From Triticum aestivum (taxonomy: Eukaryota > Streptophyta > Magnoliopsida > Poales > Poaceae): a stretch of 64,000 nt of DNA. Below the pieces are notes generated by a model. It ran no database searches. It was not told the DNA's origin and saw only the letters and a list, made by a program, of their open reading frames with translations. Made by a program: the position numbers and the translations under genes. Location of the stretch: NCBI RefSeq assembly GCF_018294505.1, contig NC_057812.1:59627789-59691788 (forward strand). The letters are read 5' to 3'. Below, piece after piece: positions 22,184-31,588 of the stretch (its first letter is position 1; the number at the start of each line of letters is the position of its first letter).

Positions 22184-22199
22184 GATTTTTAGCTAGCTA
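22184..22199 (+). repeat. 16-bp direct repeat, right side of Gypsy insertion
   Basis: Exact copy of 9166-9181 directly after the 3' LTR. CACTA1 sequence resumes here. See the left copy for the anomaly in duplication length. Confidence 0.95.
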
Positions 22200-22298
22200 T
22201 GAAAACTGTTGTTGGTGATGATGATATATGATGCAAGAGTTTTTATATTAATATGATGATGATGATGATGAGTTATTATATCATTTATGAAAGAAACT

Positions 22299-22462
22299 GC
22301 ATATTAGTTTCAACTGGATGGATTCTAGCTAAGTGATCAAGTATATGCCATATCCATATTACCTCGATCACTTAATTAGGTGATCAAGTATATATAATAT
22401 GGATATGACATATACTTGACGACTTAGCTAGGATCCACATGCATCCAGTCAAACTAATCTGC
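22299..22462. repeat. 164-bp foldback in CACTA1 right end
   Basis: The left arm (22299-22360) and right arm (22396-22462) are imperfect reverse complements sharing blocks such as ACTTAGCTAG, CATATACTTGA and TAATATGGATATG. The loop is about 35 nt and contains a shorter inverted repeat, GATCACTTAATTAGGTGATC. It sits between the Gypsy insertion and the terminal palindromes. It could fold into a long stem in RNA. Confidence 0.8.
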
Positions 22463-22574
22463 GGTACATTCACCTAATGATTTAACAACTCATTATAATG
22501 TAAAACAATCACTAAATTAAATTGAAAACACAAAATTAAAGTAAAAATAAAAAATAAAACCAAAACACACCCAA

Positions 22575-22784
22575 ACATTTAGTACCGGTTGGTGTTACCA
22601 ACCGGTACTAATGTCCTACGCGCCCACGGAGCTGGCTCGGGCCACGTGCTTGCCCTTTAGCACCGGTTCGTGCTGAATCGGTACTAAAGGGGAGGGCCTT
22701 TAGTGCCCACACTTTAGTGCTGGTTACCGAACCGGCACTAAAGGGCCTTACGAACCGGTGCTATTTCCCGGTTCTGCACTAGTG
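22575..22784. repeat. CACTA1 right subterminal palindromes and terminus
   Basis: Palindromes TTTAGTACCGGTTGGTGTTA...ACTAATG, CTTTAGCACCGGTTCGTGC...ACTAAAGG and a final TTTAGTGCTGGTTACCGAACCGGCACTAAAGG-type copy lead to the terminus CACTAGTG at 22784. They are the right-end counterpart of the palindromes at 4101-4314. Confidence 0.85.
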
Positions 22785-23431
22785 AAAGCGCATGAAGAAA
22801 CTCTATGCTGATGGACTTTTGGAATCACTTGATTATGAATCAGTTGATGCTTGCGAACCATGCCTCATGGGCAAGATGACTAAGACTCTGTTCTCTGGAA
22901 CAATGCAGCAAGCAACAGATTTGTTGAAAATCATGCATACTGATGTATGTGGTCCAATGAATATTGAAGCTCGCGGTAGGTATCATTATTTTCTAATCTT
23001 CACAGATGATTTGAGAAGATATGGGTATATCTACTTGATGAAACACAAGTCTGAAACATTTGAAAAGTCAAAGAATTTCAGAGTGAAGTGGAGAATCATC
23101 GTAACAAAATAAAAGTTTCTACGATATGATCGCAGAAGTAAAAAATTTGAGTTACGAGTTTGTCCTTCAGTTAAAACAATGTGAAATAGTTTCACTACTC
23201 ACGCCACCTGTAACACCATAGTGTAATGGTGTGTCCGAACGTCGTAACCGTGCTTTATTAGATATGCTGCGATCTATGACGCCTCTTACTGGTTTACCTC
23301 TATCATTTTGGGGTTATGCATTAGAGACAGCTACATTCACGTTAAATAGGGCACCATCTAAATCCGTTGAGACGACATTGTATGAACTATGGTTTGGCAA
23401 GAAACCTAAGCTGTCGTTTCTTAAAGTTTGA
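22785..23431 (+). pseudogene. Angela integrase remnant (after CACTA)
   Basis: Coding text resumes where it broke off at 4068. The open stretch 22792-23112 encodes MKKLYADGLLESLDYESVD, the CEPCLMGKM zinc-domain end and the first catalytic Asp in IMHTDVCGP. After frameshifts the DNA at 23120-23230 reads as a corrupted catalytic core. A further stretch at 23231-23431 encodes the segment after the catalytic Glu (SERRNRALLDMLRSM) and ends in a stop where Trp is expected. Non-functional. Confidence 0.88.
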
Positions 23432-25070
23432 GGCTGCAATGCTTATGTGAAAAAGTTTCAACCTGATAAGCTCAAACCCAAATCGGAGAAGTGCGTCTTC
23501 ATAGGATACCCAAAAGAAAATGTTGGATACACCTTCTATCACAGATCCAAAGGAAAGATATTCGTTGCTGAGAATGGATCCTTTTTAGAGAAGGAGTTTC
23601 TCTCGAAAGAAGTGAGTGGGAGGAAAGTAGAACTTGATGAGGTAACTGTACCTGCTCCCTTATTGGAAAGTAGTTCATCACAGAAATCTGTTCCTGTGAA
23701 TACTACACCAATTAGTGAGGAAGCTAATGATGATGATCATATAACTTCAGATCAAGTTACTACCGAACCTCGTAGGTAAACCAGAGTGGTACGGTAATCA
23801 TGTTCTAGAGATCATGTTACTTGACCATGACGAGCCTATGAACTATGAGGAAGCGATGATGAGCCCAGATTCCGCGAAATGGCTTGAGGTCATGAAATCT
23901 GAGATGAGATCCATGTATGAGAACAAAGTATGGACTTTAATTGACTTGCCCATTGATCGCCGAGCCATTGAGATTAAATGGATCTTCAAGAGGAAGACGG
24001 ACGCTAATAATAGTGTTACTATCTACAAAGCTAGAATTGTCGCAAAAAGGTTTTCGACAAGTTCAAGGTGTTGACTACGATGAGAGTTTCTCACTCGTAT
24101 CTATGGTTAAGTCTGTCCGAATCATGTTAGCAATTGCCGCATTTTATGAAATCTGGCAAATAGGTAAACAAAAATGCATTCCTTAATGAATTTATTAAAG
24201 AAGAGTTGTATATGATGCAACCAGAAGGTTTTGTCAATCCTAAAGGTACTAACAAAATATGCAAGCTCCAGTGATCCATCTATGGACTGGTGCAAGCATC
24301 TCAGAGTTGGAATATACGCTTTGATAAGTTGATCAAAGCATATAGTTTTATACAGATTTGTGGTGAAGCCTGTATTTACAAGAAAGTGAGTGGGAGCACT
24401 ACAACATTTCTGATAAGTATATGTGAATGACAGATTGTTGATCGGAGATAATGTAGAATTATTCGGCAAAGTATAAAGGAATGTTTGAAAGGAGTTTTTC
24501 AAAGAAAGACCTCGGTGAAGCTGCTTACATATTGAGCATCAAGATCTATAGAGATAGATCAAGATGCTTGATAAGTTTTTCAATGAGTACATACCTTGAC
24601 AAGATTTTGAAGTAGTTCAAAATGGAACAGTCAAAGAAGGAGTTCTTGCCTGTGTTACAAGGTGTGAAGTTGAGTAAGACTCAAAACCCGACCACGGCAG
24701 AAGATAGAGAGAGAATGAAAGTCATTCCCTATGCCTTAGCCATAGGTTCTATAAAGTATGCCATGCTGTGTACTAGACCTATTGTATACCCTGCCTTGAG
24801 TTTGGCAAGGGAGTACAATAGTGAGCCAGGAGTAGATCACTGGACATTGGTCGAAATTATCCTTAGTGGAATAAGGATATGTTTCTCGATTATGGAGGTG
24901 ACAAAAGGTTCGTCGTAAAGGGTTACGTCGATACAAGTTTTGACACTAATCCAGATGACTCAAAGTCTCAATCTGGATACATATTTAAAGTGGGAGCAAT
25001 TAGCTAGAGTAGCTCCGTGCGGAGCATTGTTGACATAGAAATTTGCAAAATACATACGGAGCTGAATGTA
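23432..25070 (+). pseudogene. Angela reverse transcriptase / RNase H remnant
   Basis: Open pieces at 23447-23779, 23814-24074 and 24622-24918 encode the linker and RT start (AKWLEVMKSEMRSMYENKVW, then KARIVAKRF). The pieces between them are shifted by indels or cut by stops. The catalytic RT box is not readable in one frame. RNase-H-like text ends near 25070 (LNVADPLTKL-type end at 25060-25090). The element cannot make a working polymerase. Confidence 0.85.
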
Positions 25071-25126
25071 GCAGACCCGTTGACTAAACTTCCCTCACAA
25101 GCAAAACATGATCACGTGTTAGTACT

Positions 25127-25292
25127 CTTTGGGTATTAATCACATAGCGATGTGAACTAGATTATTGACTCTAGTAAACCCTTTGGGTGTTGGTCACATG
25201 ACGATGTGAACTATGGGTGTTAATCACATGGTGATGTGAACTATTGATGTTAAATCACATGGCGATGTGAACTAGATTATTGACTCTAGTGC
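25127..25292 (+). repeat. Tandem TTAATCACATGGYGATGTGAACTA repeats before Angela 3' LTR
   Basis: Four copies of a roughly 25-45-bp unit (at about 25136, 25190, 25217 and 25250) containing CACATRNCGATGTGAACTA, two of them followed by GATTATTGACTCTAGT. CACAT...ATGTG inside each unit is a small palindrome. The polypurine tract that follows is degraded (GTCGAAGACTG at 25294-25304). Confidence 0.8.
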
Positions 25293-25303
25293 AAGTCGAA
25301 GAC

Positions 25304-27051
25304 TGAAGGAAATATGCCCTAGAGGCAATAATAAAGTTATTATTTATTTCCTTGTATCATGATAAATATTTACTATTCATGCTAGAATTGTATTAACCGG
25401 AAACTTAATACATGTGTGAATACATAGACAAATAGTATGTCACTAGTATGCCTCTACTTGACTAGCTCGTTGAATCAAAGATGGTTAAGTTTCCTAGCCA
25501 TAGACATGAGTTGTCATTTGATTAACGGGATCACATCATTAAAGAATGATGTGATTGACTTGACCCATTCCGTTAGCATAGCACTTGATCGTTTAGTTTG
25601 TCGCTATTGCTTTCTTCATGACTTATACATGTTCCTATGACTATGAGATTATGCAACTCCTGTTTACCGGAGGAACACTTTGTGTGCTACCAAATGTCAC
25701 AACATAACTGGGTGATTATAAAGGTGCTCTACAGGTGTCTCCGAAGGTACTTGTTGGGTTGGCGTATTTCGAGATTAGGATTTGTCACTCCGATTGTCGA
25801 AGAGGTATCTCTGGGCCCACTAGGTAATGCACATCACTATAAGCCTTGCAAGCATTGCAACTAATGAGTTAGTTGCGGGATGATGTGTTACGAAACGAGT
25901 AAAGAGACTTGCCGGTAATGAGATTGAACTAGGTATTGAGATACCGACGATCGAATCTCGGGCAAGTAACATACCGATGACAAAGGGAACAACGTATGTT
26001 GTTATGCGGTTTGCCGATAAAGATCTTCGTAGGATATGTACGAGTCAATATGAGCATCCAGGTTTCGCTATTGGTTATTTACCGGAGACGTGTCTCGGTC
26101 ATGTCTACATAGTTCTTGAACTCGTAGGGTCCGCACGCTTAAAGTTCGATGACGGTTATATTATGAGTTTATGTGTTTTGATGTACCGAAGGAGTTCGGA
26201 GTCCCGGATGAGATTGGGGACAGGACGAGGAGTCTCGAAATGGTCGAGACGTAAAGATCGATATATTGGACGACTATATTCGGACATCGGAAAGGTTCCG
26301 AGTGATTCGGGTATTTTCGTGAGTACCGGGGAGTTACGGGAATTCGTATTGGGCCTTAATGGGCCATACGGGGAAGGAGAGAAAGGCCTCAAAGGGTGGC
26401 AGCACCCCTCCCCATGGGCTGGTCCGAATTGGACAAGGGAGGGGGGCGCCCCCTTCCTTCCTTCTCCTTTTCCCTTCCCTTTCCTTCCCTCCTACTCCTA
26501 CTACTTGGAAGGGCTCCTAGTTCTACTAGGAAAGGGGAAATCCTACTCCCGGTGGGAGTAGGACTCCCCTAGGGCGCGCCATAGAGAGGGCCGGCCCTCC
26601 CCCTCCTCCACTCCTTTATATACAGGGGCAGGGGGCAACCCAAAGACACAACAATTGATCCCTTGGATCTCTTAGCCATGTGCGGTGCCCCACCTCCACC
26701 ATAATCCACCTCGGTCATATTGTAGCGGTGCTTAGGCGAAGCCCTGCGTCGGTAGAACATCATCATCGTCACCACGCCGTCGTGCTGACGTAACTCTCCC
26801 TCAACACTCGGTTGGATCGGAGTTCGAGGGACGTCATCGAGTTGAACGTGTGCAGAACTCGGAGGTGTCGTGCGTTCGGTACTTGATCGGTCGGATCGTG
26901 AAGACGTACGACTACATCAACCGCGTTGTGCTAACGCTTCCGCTTTCGGTCTACGAGGGTACATGGATAACACTCTCCCCTCTCGTTGCTATGCATCACC
27001 ATGATCTTGCTTATGCGTAGGAAATTTTTGAAATTACTACGTTCCCCAACA
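25304..27051 (+). repeat. Angela-type 3' LTR (1748 bp)
   Basis: Begins TGAAGGAAATATGCCCTAGA and ends GTTCCCCAACA. TATA motif at 26617-26622. The sequence from 25548 is collinear with 1-1514 with scattered substitutions and small indels. The right flanking 5 bp is GATTG (27052-27056); the left partner lies outside the window. Confidence 0.93.
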
Positions 27052-27400
27052 GATTGCCCCTACCCGCCAAAATTTAGGAACATGCCACTATCGACGGTTG
27101 TAGGTGGCCCACAACAGACGAAGTCGTTAGGTTGGCAAAATGGAGATTATGGCCTCAACTCCATTCCCCCACATCGGCCAGAATGGTCAAAGAGGCTCCT
27201 TACCAATATTGGTGGCACAATGTCAAAGTGGAAAAATGGAAATTTTTGCCTCAACGGTGTGTCACCATATCGGCCGGAAGGGTCGAGTCTTCTCGTCTCT
27301 GCGGTTGTCGTGGCGAAGTAGTGGGTCCCAGATGGAATGAGATGGCGCGTGGGGCATATATCTAATTCCTTTGCAATCGCTAGTGGCGTGGACTAAAATA
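27052..27400. repeat. Non-coding flank with a diverged direct repeat
   Basis: Sequence right of the Angela element. Two diverged copies of a unit (27130-27216 and 27221-27287) share a NNTGGRAAAATGGARATT...GCCTCAAC...CATATCGGCCRGAAKGGTC pattern. Overlapping frames in this stretch look spurious. Family unknown. Confidence 0.5.
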
Positions 27401-27768
27401 TGAAAGTTCGAGTGACAAGACTTGAATATGCAACTTTGGCAGCGGTATCGACCGATTTTTCCATAAATATAATACTAAAAAAATCCCTGATAGGTTTGAT
27501 GATATTGATTGGAAATGCATATGTTAATATTTCCTTCCTATAAACTATGAAATGCAGGGAGTATGCCATATCTATAAAATATCATGACCATGGCTATTGA
27601 TGATTTCTCTACACTACTCATGACATTTAATAGGATTTATTGGCATTTATTTGGATAAGGATAACCTTATGGTGTGGGTCAGATAAGGATAAGCTTGATG
27701 CAAAAGGAACTCAAACATGTCATTTAACAACATTAATTGGATAAAGACAACCTTAATGCAACCACATC

Positions 27769-27776
27769 TATATAAG
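27769..27776 (+). promoter_or_regulatory. TATA box of the small secreted peptide gene
   Basis: TATATAAG, 96 bp upstream of the ATG at 27872 (measured from the box end), fits a start site near 27800 and a 5' untranslated leader of about 70 bp. A pyrimidine-rich TTCTGTGTTCTTAG ends four bases before the ATG and could alternatively be a splice acceptor. Confidence 0.6.
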
Positions 27777-27871
27777 ACGACTGAATGGTATCAGTCATGA
27801 CCACAAAAACCATATCGATTGACAGACTATTGCATAACTACATATTCCCAGTTGTTCTGTGTTCTTAGGCT

Positions 27872-28072
27872 ATGGCGAAAAGTAGCATCTTCCGAGTGAT
27901 CATAGTTTTTCTCATGGTGCAAGTCTGCTTGCTCATGATGATGGCAGCACCGGTAGCACATGCAGCTGCTAGACCAGTGGGGTACAATCCAGTGTGCTGC
28001 CCTAGGAACATTTACTGTTGCGGGTTCGGTGGCACATTGGCCAATGCACCCGCGCCATCCATTGAGCCTTGA
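27872..28072 (+). CDS. Small predicted secreted Cys-pair peptide (66 aa), unknown function
   Basis: Predicted 66-residue protein of unknown family. Residues 1-31 form a typical signal peptide: basic MAKSSIFR, a hydrophobic core VIIVFLMVQVCLLMMM, and an Ala-rich end with a likely cut after AHA. The mature part of about 35 residues contains two adjacent-cysteine pairs (Cys42-43 and Cys49-50) in VCCPRNIYCC, followed by a Gly-rich turn and a Pro/Ala tail. It would be secreted and could form two disulfides. It has its own TATA box upstream and AATAAA downstream, and no transposon ends inside. I do not recognise a named family. It is too short for motif-based certainty. Confidence 0.6.
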   Translation: MAKSSIFRVIIVFLMVQVCLLMMMAAPVAHAAARPVGYNPVCCPRNIYCCGFGGTLANAPAPSIEP

Positions 28073-28207
28073 TGTGTGGTTTTATTCTCCTCAAGGTAGT
28101 AAGCTCATCATATAAATGATATATGTAGTTTTATTGTCTCATGTGTTACCTATTCTCGAATATTTGTGATGGTATTTTCAAGAAGATATTGTACTAGCTA
28201 CTTACCT

Positions 28208-28213
28208 AATAAA
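28208..28213 (+). terminator. Poly(A) signal candidate for the small peptide gene
   Basis: AATAAA 136 bp after the stop codon at 28072, followed by an AT/GT-rich stretch. The position fits a short plant 3' untranslated region. Confidence 0.5.
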
Positions 28214-29589
28214 ATGAGAGGAGATTATTATATATATATTGTGTTAAAAAACTACAAAGAGATTCAAATTTATGTTTTTATTCCTTTTGGAAACAAGATA
28301 CTTGGACACATTCATTTATGGCAAAAAGCCAGTGGTGAGGTGTGTGCCTTTGGGAATTTCCGTTTTATCATTCCGTTGGTCCTCCATTTGTCGAGATTGT
28401 CTGGGTCGTGGCAACACGCTTTATTTTTCACAGAGGTCATTACTTTTTGTAGCATTTATTGAGTGATGGAGTACATCACCAATTAGTAGAAACCAACTAC
28501 TGTTGGCGATGCTTGTTTACGAATCAAGGGATCCGCACTCTCTTCCTTTTTTGCAAGAAGGCCAAGGCCATGTATTAAAATTGTCCAACCCTTACAACAC
28601 CATCCTTACAAAAGAAGAAAAATAGTAAACATATTCTGGGTTATATCAAGGGCGTCTTCCTTCTGGACTTGTACGGCGTGAGCAAAGCTCGATGTTGCCT
28701 TTGGATTTCCAGAACAACCTTAGAGCCATGGTAAATCATTCTCTACATTTTTCAAGTGAGTGCTCAATTCCTCAAAAAAAAAAGTCAAATAAATAGTATG
28801 TGAATACAACATTTTATTCTTTGATGGAGCACGAAGGGATTGTTTGCCGTGGATCCTATATGTGTAATCTATCTATTAACCTATTACTATACTGATTAGA
28901 GACTCCTTCGAAATTCTCATGATTAATTAGAAAATACGAACTGCTCATCTGATGGGACCGAATTATTATGATGTAGATATTTTAATTTTTTCTGACATTA
29001 GTAAATATTAAACAGTAATTATAAGCCACCCATCTAGTGGGACTAAGTTATTACCGTGTAGATCAACCCAAATAGTCCTTGGCCAGAATTTTGCTCCATT
29101 CTAGTAAACCCAAATAATAATCACTCAAAATTCTGTTGTAAAAATAGAACCCTAAAAAATTATGATTCATTCCCTAGTATCAACAATTCAAAAGAAAAAA
29201 AACTCCCATCTCAATATAGGCACTACACATTCTCTACTTCTCCCAGTTAAAAAGATCATCAACCGAAAGCAATCTCCATATATTCCATGGTCATGCATAG
29301 CACTGTCCATTGGATCTGCGACCGATGGTCTTGGTCGTTGGCAGAGGCCTACCTTAATGGTGTGGCCAAACTCAATCTGTGGATGAGGTCAAGATAACGG
29401 CTCAGTCCTAGGAATTTGGTATAGGGTCTTACGTAAGGAAACTGGACCAAAAATGAAGTGAAGGCAGAGAACCCATAGACAAAGAGAAGCGAAGTGTGTG
29501 CCCCAAGCCGCTCAGTATGCGCACGCGGTTTCAATACTAGGTGCTGATTGTTATTACCAACCGTTCCTAGGCGGTTGGATTGTTCTAAC
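28214..29589. other. Intergenic AT-rich sequence, no gene recognised
   Basis: No convincing coding frame; the open stretches lack motifs, and codon use looks random. Two similar short passages (TGGGACCGAATTATTATGATGTAGAT near 28953 and TGGGACTAAGTTATTACCGTGTAGAT near 29038) suggest an old local duplication. No terminal inverted repeats found. Confidence 0.5.
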
Positions 29590-29887
29590 TCTACCTGGGC
29601 AAACGGTGGGCGGGCTTGTAAAAGCCTGATCTTCGTTTCTCAAGCCCTACCTGAAGCTAAAAATACTCTCTGTTTTCAAGCCTGAGCCTAGCCCGAAAGC
29701 CCGGCTCGAACGCAGTTTTTAGTGTACGCACGTGCAAGCCTGGGCCAAAGCCCAAAAGCCCGGCTCAAAATACAGATAAAGAGAAGCCCGAGCCCGGACC
29801 GAACTATCTCCCGGGCTACAAAACAAGGCCTGAGCCCAGCTTGAATGTCAAGCCCGGCCGGGCCCGGCCTGTCCATGCCCAGGTTTA
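29590..29887. mobile_element. hAT-type MITE (298 bp)
   Basis: Flanked by a perfect 8-bp duplication GTTCTAAC (29582-29589 and 29888-29895). The termini are TCTACCTGGGCA on the left and, as reverse complement, TAAACCTGGGCA on the right. The interior is rich in GCCCGGC and AAGCCC motifs. An 8-bp duplication with short inverted ends is the hAT signature. No coding capacity, so it is non-autonomous. Confidence 0.82.
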
Positions 29888-29895
29888 GTTCTAAC

Positions 29896-30480
29896 CACCA
29901 CTAGTGTCGGCCTCTGCATCAAGCGATGCACAACGTTATTTATTGAAAAGTATCATGTCTCAAAGTATGAGTAACAACTCAAGTTACCAAACAAGAACAA
30001 GAAATCAAACAAATAGCCACAACTGGCAAAATAGGATTGTGCCTAAACACCTATCTTATTCATGGACCACCTTCTAATCAGGTTGTACGTAGCCCGTGCT
30101 ACTGTCTCCCATCGGTTGCACCCAAAAGCCATAAGCCCCCTCTCTACCGCACAGTGCAGTAATGACCACTTAGGGATCCAGCTAGTCGCCCTGGTAGATA
30201 ACCTACAAAAAGCTTGTGATATTTGTCCAGTTAAAAACACAATCATTCCAATAGTCCCACATAGCACAAATTAATGCACAAACTAATTTGTGCCGTAGTA
30301 TTGGGCTCAACCACACCTAGCCAGTTACCAAACAAATTGGAGATAATATTAAGAGGAGGTACGTTCAATGACACTTGAATTGTTCATCACCATAAGTTGG
30401 ATATGGGGCAAGTGAGAGACAAATGTTGACTCGTTTCATCATGATCGCAAAACTACACCGTTTACTCCCCTCCCACTTAT
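29896..30480 (-). pseudogene. 3' end of a LINE (RIL), minus strand
   Basis: Read on the minus strand, the segment resembles the C-terminal tail of plant L1-type ORF2 (the zinc-binding reverse-transcriptase tail). The text includes VPPLNIISNLFGNWLG, GCNRWETVARATYNLIRRW and similar in more than one frame. A 3' untranslated region with AATAAATAACGTTGTGCATCG follows. Stops and shifts break the frame. The 5' portion is missing, as is usual for truncated LINE copies. Confidence 0.7.
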
Positions 30481-30649
30481 GTTTTAAGACAACTCTAACC
30501 GATCCCCTACAAAGTAGCGCAGGATCCGGCCGAGCAAAGCTTGGTGGAGTATATTTACTCCACTAACTTTTGGCCGGACATAGTCGATCCCCTAAATATA
30601 ACAGAGTAAAACTTATAATTGGCTTATGCAATTCGTCGAACACTTGGTG

Positions 30650-31293
30650 TAGTCTGCTTGGGGACTCCGGCATGGTGAGCATCCCGGCGGCGTGGAACCT
30701 GGGTTAAACACGTAGCTGACCAGGATGCAGACGTTGACACATAGCTGCCACCGAGATGGCAAGCTAGACATTGCCAATCACCGCCCAGCACCGCTTGCTA
30801 CTCACATGATCCTTCTCGGCCTGCACCCCGCCTCGTCCCCCATCGCATGCTGCAGCTCCTACTGCTTGCCCCTGACGGAGCACTACACCCCACCATCGGG
30901 CTCGACCATGTAGCGCCTGAAGATCCTGAACTCCTCCATTGGACATGCCAAAGGAAAGCTCAAACTGGATGGCGTCCTCGGATGCCTGCGAGATGGGCGT
31001 CAGCAGTGAGTGTGGTGCTGCGTGGCATGATGGCAGCATGAGCTGTAGCTTGAGGTCGTGCCGAAAGTTCATGTCACAGGCGCTCGTGATACTGCAGCTC
31101 GAGGTCGCCTTCGGCTATGTCACATGCGCTGATGCAACGGACGTGTCCCCATCCGAGCCCCGCAAGGAGAGGTCGTTGTCGCTATTGAACCCACCCATGA
31201 TGATTTCGATGACCACGCCGAGGAGGAGCGACGGGACGTGGCACTGGGCGGCGACCCGGGGAGAAGCCAGTGGTGGCGGCGAGGTCGCTGGGG
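30650..31293 (-). other. GC-rich, possibly gene-derived interior of the Harbinger-like element
   Basis: A stretch of GC-rich, non-repetitive sequence inside the small DNA transposon. Open frames occur on both strands (minus 30764-31072 and 31115-31441, plus 30939-31328), but none carries a domain that I recognise and stops separate them. It may be a decayed captured gene fragment. The plus frame at 30939 and the minus frame at 31115 run into the Copia LTR, so they are not single real genes. Confidence 0.35.
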
Positions 31294-31588
31294 GTTGGTT
31301 TTGGAGTATTGACGACAAACCTAGTTGAGGGACTAATGTGTTTGTGAGAATTGCAGGATAACACAAGTAGAAGTCCCTCATTGATTCGGTTTTCCTACCA
31401 GAGATGACCCCTAAAAATGTGGTATATGAAGATATTCTCATTGAAGACTATGACAAGAGAAGACATCGCATGAAGCCTATGGAACTCGAAGACTTAGATC
31501 TTTCGTAGTTCTTTTTTCTTCTTTGTTGAGTCATAGGAACCACCATACTGTTAAGTGGGGTCCAAGTGAACCAGTCAGAATGACTGAA

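Larger units (their letters stand above)
4069..22784 (+). mobile_element. CACTA (En/Spm) DNA transposon 1, non-autonomous, with captured gene
   Basis: The element begins CACTAGTAGAAAAAGGG at 4069 and ends with the inverted form CTAGTG at 22784. The bases next to the ends are ACA (4066-4068) and AAA (22785-22787), a 3-bp target duplication with one mismatch. Copia integrase text is continuous across the two ends, which confirms the borders. Subterminal palindromes with the core TTTAGTACCGGTT occur at both ends. There is no DDE transposase. The interior holds tandem repeats, a promoter, and a multi-exon gene relic. A Gypsy element at 9182-22183 accounts for about 13 kb; without it the CACTA is about 5.7 kb. 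Confidence 0.9.
1..27051 (+). mobile_element. Angela/BARE-type Copia retrotransposon, split by nested insertions
   Basis: An LTR-type Copia element runs from before the window to 27051. Its two LTRs share the same sequence (1-1514 and 25304-27051), including the family hallmark end at 1485-1514 and 27021-27051 (GAAATTACTACGTTCCCCAACA). Internal parts in order are leader, gag with zinc knuckle, protease and pre-integrase remnant, then a CACTA insertion at 4069-22784, then the rest of integrase and reverse transcriptase. Coding frames are broken many times, so the element is dead. The family name rests on recognising the LTR and internal sequence. The 5' part of the first LTR lies outside the window, so the left target duplication cannot be read. 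Confidence 0.92.

Noticed and set aside
25977..26561. 194-residue plus-strand frame
   Set aside because: Entirely within the Angela 3' LTR; the matching 5' LTR region is broken by stops, so it is a chance frame.
28166..28466. 98-residue frame downstream of the small peptide gene
   Set aside because: It overlaps the probable 3' untranslated region and poly(A) signal, and has no signal or domain.
30939..31328. 129-residue plus-strand frame
   Set aside because: It runs from the Harbinger-like interior into the Copia LTR, so it cannot be an ancestral gene.
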